Of a stretch of DNA of 64,000 nt, positions 23,546 to 34,601 are shown in pieces. Source of the DNA: Thamnaconus septentrionalis. Lineage: Eukaryota > Chordata > Actinopteri > Tetraodontiformes > Monacanthidae. The DNA lies in assembly GCA_009823395.1 (NCBI GenBank), contig CM020509.1:21220001-21284000 (forward strand), read 5' to 3'. The translations under genes were made by a program, and so were the position numbers. Position 1 is the first letter of the stretch. Each line of letters begins with the position of its first letter. Under the pieces are notes generated by a model, which worked only from the letters and a program-made list of their open reading frames with translations, did no database searches and had not been told where the DNA came from.

Positions 23546-24238
23546 ATATATATCTGTACTACTGTATATATACAGTAGTCAAGGTATAAAAAAAATTCAG
23601 GGGATGGTGAATTTTTTTGACCTTAAAGGTGAAGGAGCGATGGGGGTGGTAGGAGTATAAATCATGTAAATTCGTTATCAAAACAAAGCGCTGAAAATAT
23701 GTCAAGTCTTGACTCTGAAGCCAAAGACTTGATAGACGTCCGGTTTGAACATTTTGAGCAGAGTGCCAACGCACATGATGAAAAGCGAGACCGACATCAA
23801 CGGCCTACCTCTGATCAATTTAAAACCTAAAACAACGTGACGCGTCTCTCCAGTCATCGTTCTTACCAAGAAAAAAAAAAAAGAGGACATTTGAGCGGCA
23901 CTAAATCAAACACGCATCGCTGCAGAAGGACTGAAGGTGTAAAAGTCGGCTCCTGGCGCAAGAAATGCAGGCTGTCGACTTGGAAACAAAAAAAAAAACC
24001 CACAGTTTGTACATGGACGCTGACAATGGCGTTTGCATGCAACAGTTCATCCGACTAAACCCACGCTCACACTCAGCTGTGGAGATGACCAGCGTGTTGG
24101 CTGCCTGAAAGGAGGGGGGTTTCAGCTCTTTCGGTGGTTTCTCGTGCTTTCATTTCACCGACAGATTTGAGATTCTGGCCAAGTCAATGAATTCCCTCAA
24201 CCCTCTTCGAATTTGTCTGCCATCAACAAGATTGAAAA

Positions 24239-25066
24239 TGCTTAGCTTTAGCTCGTCCTCAATTACCGAGTCAGGGATGTGTATTAAATGTAGTGCTATG
24301 TTAGCGCTTGAGGCGAGACTTAGTCAGCTTGAGGAACGTCTTCGCTCCTTGAGCATAGTAGTCCCGTAGCTAGTAGGGTTAGCCTAGCTGGAGCGGGCGT
24401 TCATTCATTAGCTAAGCGTGGCGTCGGAGTCTCTAGGTCCCACTAGTTCCCTCCCTTCGCGGCTCCCGAGCAGCCGGGAAAGGTCGGTTGGGTGACTGTC
24501 AGGAGGAAGCGTAGCCTTAATAAGTCTGCCGGGCACCACCACCATTCTCAACACCAGGCCCCCTCCGTCCATGTCTCGAATAAGTTTGCCCCACTCAGCA
24601 GCACGCCGACTGAGATTGACACTCTGGTGATCGGCTCGTCTATAGTGAGGCATGTTAACGTGGGACAGCCATCGGCCACAGTGAAGTGCATCCCGGGGCC
24701 AGGGCGGGCGATATTGAAGGGCATTTAAAGTTAATGGCTAAGAATAAACGGAGATTTAGGCGGATTGTAATTCACTGTGGTTTCAATGATGCACGCCTGA
24801 AAGCGTCCGAGGTCACTAAGTTAAAGCGTAGCCGGTGTGCGCATTTGCTCAGACCATGTCGGACGAAGTAGTTTTCTCTGGCCCCTTGCCAAATGTTAGG
24901 AACGATGAGATGTTTAGCCGCATGTCATCTTTTCACCGTTGGCTGTCAGGGTGGTGTCCCAATAACTCGGTGGGCTTTGTAGATAACTGGAAGCCTTTCT
25001 GGGGCAAGCCTGGTCTTGTTAGGAGGATGGCATTCATCCCACCGGGAAGGTGCAGCTCTCTTATCT
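24239..25066 (+). pseudogene. L2 ORF1, coiled-coil and esterase-like protein, frameshifted
   Basis: The N-terminal part has a CIKC pair followed by LEARLSQLEERL, a likely short coiled coil. After a frame break, 24492-24728 carries DTLVIGSSIVRHV, the Ser-containing first block of the SGNH/GDSL-like esterase found in ORF1 of CR1/L2-group LINEs. VIHCGFND follows near 24770, then VVFSGPLPN near 24870. The last catalytic block, DGIHPT, is readable at about 25026-25043, but in a different frame from the preceding residues. ORF1 proteins bind element RNA; the esterase activity may act on membranes, which is family knowledge. Several single-base shifts disable this copy. Confidence 0.75.
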
Positions 25067-25357
25067 AGCAATATAGTTAAAATTTTAGCTTCCACTCACT
25101 GATGCTCCAGGGTGGAGACCAGGCAACAGAGTTGTAGTCCTACACGCTACTCTGGGCTTCTCTCACTGCCGTCCCCAGCCGTTAGTAAGTCCCCGAAGCC
25201 CTGCCAGTCTTTTCCAATAGAAGTTGTGTCGGTCCCTCGCACCTCCAAACCTCTTATGCTGTGCAAATCTCCAATCGATTATAGTAACCTAATTCGAATA
25301 GATTGTAGAAATAAGGGGCCCGGTCGGGAGGTGGCTCCAGGGTCTCCCACAAACAAA

Positions 25358-28187
25358 ATGGTGAAATGTGGCCTCCTTAACATTAGGTCTCTACATTCCA
25401 AGGCAGTTTTAGTTCATGATTTGATTAGTGAACATAATGTTGATATTTTGGCCTCACAGAGACATGGTTACGTCAAGATGAATGTTTTAGTCTTAATGAA
25501 GCCACTCCTCCTAGTCATATTAATACTCATCAGGCTCGTGATAGTGGTCGAGGAGGTGGCGTTGCAGCTATTATAATTCCAATTTGTTAGTCAATCTCAA
25601 GGCTCAATCTATTTATAGTTCATTTGAGAGTTTAGCGATGTCTATTTTGCTGTCACCTGATAGACAGGCAGATTCCGTTGAATTCATTGTTGTCTACCGT
25701 CCCCCCGGTCCATATTCTTCTTTCTTAGATGAATTTTCAGAGTTTTTGTCTACTTTAGCATTGACTAAGGATAAGATCATAGTGATTGGAGATTTTAATA
25801 TCCATGTTGACATTGAGAGTGACAGTCTGAGTTCTCATTTCAAATCTATCCTTGACTCCTTAGGCTTTCTTCAAGTTGTGAATGTACCCACTCATAAGCA
25901 TAGTCATACTTTGGATCTTGTGCTCACTTTTGGACTTGGTGTGGAGCAGTTGACAATCTTTCCCGAAATGACGTTTTGTCTGACCACTTTCTGATCACTT
26001 TCGGCTTTATTGTGGCGGATCACATTCCCCAAGCAAGGTCTATAATGAGTAGAAACATTTCGGACTCTGTTGTTGCTGAATTTAAAGAGAGGCTTCCTGA
26101 TCTGCTTGATGCTCTTGTACCTCTGGACATGCTTCCGGCCTCTCCCCCCACCCACTTGACTGATCTTGATCTTGACTCCCTGACAGATCGTTTTTCTGGT
26201 ATTCTGAAATCAACATTGGATGATCTTGCCCCTTATAAGGTAAGAATGAATAGGCAGGATCGATCAGCCCCTTGGTTTACTTCTCTCTACTCGCAAATTA
26301 AAACAAAATTTGCGAAGGCTTGAAGAACTTGGCGTTAAGTCAAAAACAGCTTCATCCTTCAAGACTTGGCAGGATTGCTTTAGGTCCTATAAAAGGCCCT
26401 GCGTATCAGTAGAACTTCCTACTATTCTGCTCTTATTGACTCCAACAAGAACAATCCAAAGTTTTTATTTAGTACAGTTGCTAAGCTGACGAGGAGCCAT
26501 CATTGTGTTGAGCCATCGTCCCTATTGGCCTGTCAAGCAACGATTTCTTGAATTTTTTCCAGCAAAAAGTAGAAGATATTAGAACTGAGATTGGGAATTC
26601 TTTGTCTTCTTTGTCTCCTTTGTCTTCCACTGGTCACATGGTAGATCTTTCTCAACATGGCAACCCCAGTGTTTATTTCGGGAGTTTTCGGCAAGTTGGA
26701 CTCTCTGAACTTGATTCTCTTGTCTCCTCTGCTAAGCCGACCACAAGTCTTTTGGACCCAATTCCAACCAGGCTTCTCAAGGAGGTTTCCCCATTGCTTC
26801 ATTGTGTCATTCTTAGAATTATCAATCATTCTCTATCAACAGGTTTTGTCCCTCATGCCTTCAAAGTGGCTGTAATCAAGCCCCTGATCAAGAAACCCAA
26901 TTTGGACTCGAGTGTGCTTTCAAATTATAGGCCAATCTCGAACCTTCCGTTTCTCTCTAAGATCTTAGAAAAAAGTTGTTGCTAGGCAGCTTGTGGACTT
27001 CTTGAACGACAGCAATCTATTTGAGTTTTTCAGTCAGGCTTCAGAGTTGGACATAGCACTGAAACTGCATTGCTTAAGGTAAGTAATGATCTCTTGTGTG
27101 CATCTGACCAAGGTCTTCTCTCTGTTCTGGTCCTTCTAGATCTCAGTGCAGCATTTGATACAGTTGACCACAGCATTCTTCTTAGGAGATTAGAAAATGC
27201 TATTGGCATCAAGGATCGCGCCTTGGACTGGTTTGGATCTTACTTGTCTGACCGCTTTCAGTTTGTTCATGTTCATAATCATTCATCGGAACGTAGGAGG
27301 GTTAGTCATGGTGTCCCGCAAGGATCTGTACTTGGACCACTCCTCTTCAACATCTACATGTCACCTCTTGGTGACATCATCAGAAAGCATAACATCAGTT
27401 TCCATTCCTATGCAGATGACACACAGCTGTACTTGTCTTTTTAAGGCAAATGGGGCTCATCAGTTGGCCAAATTGGAATCTTGTCTTCGTGATGTTAGAA
27501 CTTGGATGACACAGAATTTCTTGTTGCTTAATACCGATAAAACTGAGGTCATTATATTTGGTTCAGAGAGTAGGGACAGAGCCTTTGATGGACAGGGTGG
27601 TCTATTTGGTACTACACCCAGTTCTACTGTGAGGAATCTTGGAGTCACTTTTGATCAGGACCTGACCTTTAATTCTCATATTCAGAATGTGGGTAGGTCA
27701 GCTTTTTTTCCACTTAAGAAACATTGCCAAAATTCGAGGTTTTTGTCCTTCAAAGACGCTGAAAAAATAATCCATGCTTTTGTTACATCTAGGCTAGATT
27801 ACTGTAACTCGGTACTAGCAGGATGCCCAAATTCATCCCTTAGGACATTACAGTTAATCCAAAACTCTGCGGCACGATTGTTAACCGGAACTAGAAGGAG
27901 GCAGCATATTACTCCAATCTTAGCTTCCTTGCATTGGCTGCCTGTCAAATTTAGAATTGAATTTAAGATTCTAGTTTTAACTTACAAAGCTCTTCATTCT
28001 CAGGCTCCTTCTTATATTAGGGAACTAATTGAACTTTATCATCCTCCAAGAGCCCTTCGCTCTGAGGATTCAGGTCTTTTAGTTATCCCAAAAATTTCTA
28101 GAGTTAGGTCAGGAGGTAGGTGTTTCAGTTTCCTGGCACCTTTATTTTGGAATCATCTACCAGCCTCGGTGAGGGGCAGACACAGTT
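25358..28187 (+). pseudogene. L2 ORF2: APE endonuclease and reverse transcriptase, frameshifted
   Basis: The segments follow the L2 ORF2 order. LLNIRSLHSK (about 25370) and a TETW motif in a shifted frame (about 25458) begin the apurinic-type endonuclease. YRPPGPYSS and GDFNIHVD (about 25795) continue it, and SDHFLI (about 25979) ends it. RT blocks follow: NYRPISNLPFLSK (about 26925), [13 protein letters not shown] (about 27135), [13 protein letters not shown] (about 27310) and YADDTQLY (about 27409) with the catalytic Asp pair. The C-terminal part contains SRLDYCNS and LHWLPV. Frame changes occur near 25450, 25570, 25970, 26320, 26390, 26970 and 27440; several are one-base gains or losses in homopolymers. 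The enzyme would copy element RNA at a nicked target. Confidence 0.88.
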
Positions 28188-28189
28188 AG

Positions 28190-28988
28190 TTTATTTAGGA
28201 GTAGACTTAAGACTTTCCTTTTCTTAAAGCTTATAGTTAGATTCCATCCACTGTCAGTTAAGCTGCTATAAACTACGCCGTGTGGAGAGATCTTTCGCTC
28301 CCGTTACAGGGATCGTTGCTCTGTGCAGGCGGAGCTTCTATCACTCTCCTCACCCAATCAATCTTTGACTCTTTTGACTCTATCTACTCTGTCCAAACTA
28401 GCTCTCATTATGCTTTGTACAGTATGCTGGATATGCATGATACTGCCGCAGTCTCTGTGTCCCGGCAGGTGATGACCACTGCGCCAGGAGCTGGATTGTG
28501 CTGTCCTGGGGGTCTTGGTGTCATCGCTTGTCCCACCACCACGCCTGGGACCTGGACTTGTCCTATCGGCAGATTGTCCATCGGGATAGGCTCTTGCCTT
28601 CAAAGCATGGACACTTACAGCCCACACGGACAGCAGCCTTGAATTATTTCCTATTCTTTGTGTTTATATCCGTTTTGTGAATGCCTGGTTGGTGTATCTG
28701 TTTTCACTCTGTCCTGTCTGCCACCCTGGCTCACTCTACTCCTTTCTCTCTTTCTCTCTCTCCTCTATTTTTGTATTTCACCCCAACTACTCATAGGCAG
28801 ATGATGGCCCTCTGGAGTCTGGTTCTGCCCTAGGTTTCTTCCCACAGGGAGTTTTTCCCAGCCACTGTCGCATCTTGCTTGCTCCGGGGGCCCAGTTGGT
28901 TCTCTCTGATTGTATAAAGCGCTTTGAGACGCCATTGGTTGTGATTTAGCGCTGTACAAATAAAAGTTTATTATTATTATTTTTATTA

Positions 28989-29024
<36 letters not shown>
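28190..29024 (+). other. L2 3' UTR and ATT tail
   Basis: Noncoding after ORF2. It ends with TATAAAGCGCTTTGAGACGCC and a CTGTACAAATAAAAG stretch, typical of fish L2 3' ends, then (ATT)n at 28969-29024. The tail merges with the target duplication. Confidence 0.8.
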
Positions 29025-29027
<3 letters not shown>

Positions 29028-29032
29028 GAAAA

Positions 29033-30857
29033 AGGAGCAGAGTTCCTGGATCTCCTATTCGGCATCACGAATCCCGCACTCATGGCCAGTTAGAAGGGCG
29101 CAGCAAGCGCAGATTCATTTGCACTGACATAATGAGCTATATACTGTAGGCCTGCATATGAACAACATTTTTTGTAATTGCTCATTTTGACGGTCGTAAA
29201 AAAAAAATGTGTTCTCATCAGTTTCTGCTTACAAATTACTTAATGACATTACAAGATGACTGACAGACTTTTCAATCATTGGGTAGAAAACAAAATTACT
29301 GGGCATTCCCATTGAACATAATCCCTGGTCTAAACCAAAAAGGTAATCAGACCTGTTCCTTCCCCTCCTCTTTATCCTCCTGTCTCCTGGGTTGGGCTTT
29401 CCTCCACGGGACGCTAATACGTTTTACAAATGATGACAAAGCACACAAACTTGCTCTTGGATAAAAGACAGAATGCACAGTGTATAGGTTCAAATTCATT
29501 TGTCATATCCACGGTCTGTAATATTAAATTACAGGCAATAGGAACAGGTTCCCAGAAGGGGAGCTGTTGGAGATGTCACCTGCCTCGGACGTCAGCATTT
29601 TTGCTAACATCTTCACCTTTTTTTGCTGCCTGATGAAGGTAACATTACATTTAATGTAGATGCTGATATAAATATGCATAATCATATAATCATATATAAT
29701 GTTTAAACAAGTCAATGTATTCTTAAAGATGGGCAATCTATGCTTAACATACTCTATGTGCTGAATAGCATGACACCTAAGAGAAGAGACAGGGCCGTCG
29801 TAAAACAGTGACCTTAGGCGACCTGCGGTACCAGGCCGAGAGAGGATCCAGCATCTCCCTACCAAGCATCTCCACCTCGGACCTCAGCCTGCATCTGGGA
29901 ACAAAGGCAGCGGCAACATCCAATGAGACTGGGGTGCGGAGACCAGACAGCCAATCAGAGAAGGACGTTACCTGAGCGAGCACAAGCAAGAACAACTGGA
30001 TCTTCTCTATCTACAAAGACTGACCAGGGACAAAGAGTCAGTCAGACTGCAGGACCTGATAGGACTTTTGATGTGAGGCTTGAACTCGACCCAGAGCTCT
30101 GTTTACTTGTATTCTGAATTTGCATACTAAAGATAAAATCGGCATCCTTCTCTTAAAACTCTTCATTAAAAGGACACACGGATCATCAGCACGGCACTAG
30201 AAAATGAGGCGATCCAACACCGATGAGTGCTATTGGTGAAAACAATATAGCTGCGCGAAGAATATTTCACCATTATATAGTCGTATAAAGTGTGACGGTG
30301 GTTAAATATTTAAGACAAACTCTTGTCCAACGTTAACAGTAAATATCTGATCCACGTTTGCCACGCTCATGAATCAAAATGTAACGTGACTGGCAAGTCC
30401 TGTGTGATAGCAGTTAGCAGATAGAGAGATTAACAACGTGAGTTCTCAGCTAGTTTGGAGGCTACGTGGCTTTTCTGTGTGTGTCGTTATTGTGCATGCA
30501 ACCTGTGGCGAGTCTGGCGACTTTTGTAGGCAAGCAATGGAAAAATGTAACGATTGATATTCCCGAGTCTTGATTTATAGCTCACCTGTAATTTCCTTCT
30601 TTTGAAAACACTCCCTGACATGGCGTTGTTCAGCCATTTGGTTTTGGTTTAGGTTTGCCTCCCTTGTGCCCTCAGATTTTATTATTTCTTTTACTCAACT
30701 CTCTAATGATGAAATAATTATATAGAATTTTAAGTTATATTTCCAACATTTACTGTAAAAAGGGGAGTGATGGATGGCAGTTTTACAGTGGGAATGTTTT
30801 TGATTGTTTTTATTTCCGGGTTGCCATCTGCTCTCATCCCCCCTCAACTCCACTACT
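29033..30857. other. Unrecognised sequence, single copy per duplication unit
   Basis: Collinear with 34999-36837 in unit B. No domain-bearing open frame and no known repeat family recognised by eye. The high identity between the two units includes this noncoding sequence. Confidence 0.5.
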
Positions 30858-30953
30858 GTACATATATATATAAATATATATACATATACATATATATATA
30901 TACATATACATATATATATATACATATATATATATATTTATATATGTATATAC

Positions 30954-30986
<33 letters not shown>

Positions 30987-31014
30987 CATATACATATATA
31001 TATATATATATATG
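30858..31014. repeat. TA/CATA repeat left of DNA element
   Basis: TA with ACATATAC variants. Together with 31544-31577 it brackets the element at 31015. Confidence 0.93.
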
Positions 31015-31543
31015 TTAGTGCTGTCGAAGTTGACGCGTTGATAACGCGTTAACTCAAACTCCTTTTAACGGCAATATTTTTTTAACAACAAATGCAATCA
31101 TATTCGTGCACGTTACATTTGTCAGTGTCCAGTGTCAGAGTGCGAGAGAGATGAAACAAACGCGCGCACACACGCGTATACACACACAAGCAATGAAGGG
31201 GCACACAGTGAAATGGCCGATCTTGCACGCAAGTAAAAAGGAGTGCTTTTATTTGTAAATTTTAATGGTTAGAAGCATTGGCTTGAGAGTACCTCAGGGT
31301 TTGAGGGTTTTTTGTTTTGTTTTTGGAGAATATCTGGACAGTTTGGAATGTACCAATAAAAAAAAGTAGAATTTTGCCACAAAAAAATTATTGTCCAAAA
31401 AAAGTATAAGAAATGCAATAAATATCTTGGTAAGTCACATATAGAGCTGGGTAAAAGAAATGTCCATAATTTGAGATTAATCAGCGAGTTAACTCAGGAC
31501 ACTAATGGCGCTTTTAAAAATTTTAATCGACTGACAGCCCTAA
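31015..31543. mobile_element. Non-autonomous DNA element, copy in unit A
   Basis: Left end TTAGTGCTGTCGA, right end TCGACTGACAGCCCTAA, whose reverse complement is TTAGGGCTGTCAGTCGA; these are imperfect terminal inverted repeats. Both ends carry GTTAACTC motifs just inside. About 530 bp, no coding capacity. It lies inside a TA array, so any target duplication cannot be told apart from the repeat. Terminal form resembles hAT elements. Confidence 0.7.
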
Positions 31544-32245
31544 CATATATATACATACATATATATATATATATATGTATGTATATATAGTGAATCAACA
31601 AATAAGTTGGGCCCCCACATCCCTCACCCGCCCTCATCACCCCTCTGCTCCAACCCTTCTTCACCCCCACCCCGCCACCTTTATTTTTGTTTCACCTGGA
31701 ACATCTCGGCTTATCCGACTCTCGGCGTCCATATGCTTGCGCCTCTCAGGCTGGAACCCCTTCAGACCATCCCAAGGTCGGAGCAGAGCACTTGCACTGG
31801 AGTGGCGGCAGATGATGGAAGCACTCACGGCGCTGCAGTATTGGCCGCCAGAGGGCTTTTTTTTCCCTTCAAAAAGACAAAATGGCTTCTTCAACCTGCA
31901 GCCACAAATGCAGAACGTCTCACTTCATCCGTGTGCACCCGCTTCCTCCCTGCCACATTTCCATCAGGAAGGTCGGACTGATGCCACTCAGACTCGACAT
32001 ATTGCAAACTTTGACCTTCCACGAAAGGAAAGAAGTGCTTCTTCTTTTTTTTCGGGTTTTGTTCAAAGGGCGCCGTTTTTATTTCACATGTTGACCAAGG
32101 AAAAAATAAAGACAGCAGCTCAAATTAGAACAATCACATATGTCCTCCAACCAATTGGAACATCCCATGGGTGTGAGGCGTTTCCTGATGTGCTGCCGCC
32201 AAAGAGGCCAGCAGCGCCCCGGTGGTGGTAACGCTCGCATTCTGC
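31544..32245. other. TA repeat then unrecognised sequence
   Basis: TA repeat to about 31590, then unique sequence collinear with 37517-38170. Plus-strand open frames here have no recognisable domain and are broken differently in the two units, so no gene is called. Confidence 0.45.
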
Positions 32246-32249
32246 ATGG

Positions 32250-33685
32250 GGACAGCCCGAGTCACATGACTCACTGGTTCGTGCCAGGTCACATGACTCA
32301 CTGGTTCACACTCATTCATGTGACTCACTAAGTCACACCTGAGTCACATGATTCACTGATTAACACCCATGTCACATGACTCACTGGTTCACGCCAGAGT
32401 CACATGACTCACTGGTTCACACTCAATTCATGTGACTCACTCGGTCACACCTGAGTCACATGATTCACTGATTAGCTTTACCAGTGTCACATGACTCACT
32501 GGTTCATGCCAGAATCACATGACTCACTGGTTCACACTCAATTCATGTGACTCACTAATTCACACCTGAGTCACATGATTCACTTATTAACACCCGTGTC
32601 ACATGACTCACTGGTTCATGCCAGAGTCACCGCGACTCCTGTGGATTTCACTCAATTCATGTGACTCACTCGGTCACCACCCTGAGTCACATGATTCACT
32701 GATTAACACCCGTGTAAAGACTCACTGTGGTTCACGCCAGAGTCACGCGACTCACTGGTTCACCTCAATTCATGTGAAGCTCACTAAGTCACACCTGAGT
32801 CACGCGGTTACCTGATTAACACCCGTGTCACATGACTCACTGGTTCACATGAGGTCACCACGACTCACTAGTTCACACTCAAGTCATGTGACTCACTAGA
32901 AGTCACACCTGGGTCACATGATTCACTGATTCACTTCCGGTGTCCCGCGGCTCACTGGATTGCACCAGAAGTCACCCATCTCTACTGGATTTCCCCACTC
33001 AATTCCTTGTGACTCACTAAGTCACACCTAGTCCCACACTGATTCACTGACTAACACCCGTGTCCACATGGCTCACTGGATTTCATGCCAGAGTCCACCA
33101 CCCGACTCACTGGTTCACCTCAATTCCTGTGACTCGCAAAGTCACACCTGAGTCACATGATTCACTGATTAACACCTGTCCCGCCACTCACTGGTTCATG
33201 CCAGAATCACATGACTCACTGGTTCACTCAATTCATGTGTTTTCTCTAAGTCACACCTGAGGTCACATGATTCACTAGTGCTTACCCGTGTCCACATGAC
33301 TCACTGGTTCACGCCAAGTCACATGACTCACTGGTTCACTCTCAATTCATGTGACTCACTCAGTCACACCTGAGTCACATGATTCACTGATTAACACCCG
33401 TGTCACATGACTCACTGGTTCACGCCCAGAATCACATGACTGCCTGGTTCACCTCTCAATTCATGTGACTCACTAAGTCTTACCCTGGGTCACATGATTC
33501 ACTGATTACTTACCAGTACGCGGCTCACTGGTTCATGCCAGGTCGGCACATGACTCACTGGTTCACCTCCAATTCATATGACTCACTAAGTCACACCTAG
33601 GTCACGTGATTCACTGAATTAACACCCGTGTCACATGACTCTCGCTGGGTTCACGCCAGAGTCACATGACTCACAGCACAACCAT
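32250..33685. repeat. 112-bp satellite, unit A, highly irregular
   Basis: The same satellite as 38175-39310, but with many one- to several-base insertions, deletions and substitutions, especially between 32620 and 33660. The CACATGA and TGACTCA core motifs remain readable. About 1.43 kb. Confidence 0.93.
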
Positions 33686-33899
33686 CAAGAAAACAAACAA
33701 ACAAATGAATTCATTAATTAGTCAATACAAATCCAAACCTGCCTGGAGTCCTTTGGGTCTTTTTGTTGCTAGATGAACAAACAAACAAGCGAACAAACAA
33801 ACAGTGGCCGGCAAGTAATGACTCCCATCAGTCCGTTCGATGACACACACACACGCAGACACACACACCGCATCCATTATCGCATCAGGTTAATACTTC

Positions 33900-34165
33900 A
33901 ACTTGCTGTTGAGTGGTGGTGGTGGAGAGTGCAGGTGGTGAAGATGGAGGTGGCGGTGAATGCTGGTGGTGGTGATGGTAAGGTAAGGTGGGGATGGGTG
34001 TGGTCGGGGGGTGGTGGAGGTGGTGTTGATCATGGTGGTGATAGGTTGTGGTGATAGTGCGTCATGGTGAAAGGTGGATTTGAGTGGGTATGGTGGAGGT
34101 ACCCCGGCGGTGATGGGTGTGGTGGAGGTTTGAGTGATGGAGGAGGTGGAAATGGTGAAGCGGCG
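33900..34165. repeat. GGT/GGA low-complexity sequence, unit A
   Basis: GTGGTGGTGGAGG-type sequence collinear with 39541-39757. Glycine- and valine-rich open frames are compositional. Confidence 0.85.
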
Positions 34166-34567
34166 GCCTCATGTCCAGATTTCAGCATGTAATTGGGTGT
34201 TTGTTGCTTTCAAGAAACACGCTTTGGCATAGTTTTCCACCAGCTCGCATGCGACATATCGAACAATGACTGAACATTAGTGATAGAACTGACCCACTTC
34301 ATGTGTTCGAAACACTGATAAGTTACAAGTGCACTTATACTTATACCCTGCACTTACTCGGGATCAGATCATCCACTGAAGAGCTACAAATCGCACTCCA
34401 GGTGGCACAAAACCTTTCTGGATGCGATGCAAAGGTTGGCAGGGAGACAGCCGCAAAAACGCCCAGATTTTACCGCCAAGCCCATTCTTTGTGGATCCGG
34501 CCCTTGGTTTTTTATGTTTTCATCAAGACTTTGAGGCATTTGGACAGCCGGCCACAGGAGGCGCTGT

Positions 34568-34601
<34 letters not shown>

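Larger units (their letters stand above)
24239..29024 (+). mobile_element. L2-clade LINE, nearly full length
   Basis: The left boundary follows ATTGAAAA (24231-24238), and the same 8 bases recur after the (ATT)n tail at 29025-29032. Unit B shows this site uninterrupted (near 34991), so the insertion boundaries are directly visible. The element holds ORF1 with an esterase-like domain, ORF2 with APE endonuclease and RT, a 3' UTR with the AAAGCGCTTTGAGA-type end and an ATT-repeat tail. It begins at or very near the ORF1 start codon, so most of a 5' UTR is missing. Confidence 0.92.

Noticed and set aside
23699..23830. 43-residue plus-strand open frame beginning MSSLDSEAKD
   Set aside because: Open in unit A, but interrupted by a 2-base insertion in unit B (near 34800). 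No known family, so not called as a gene.
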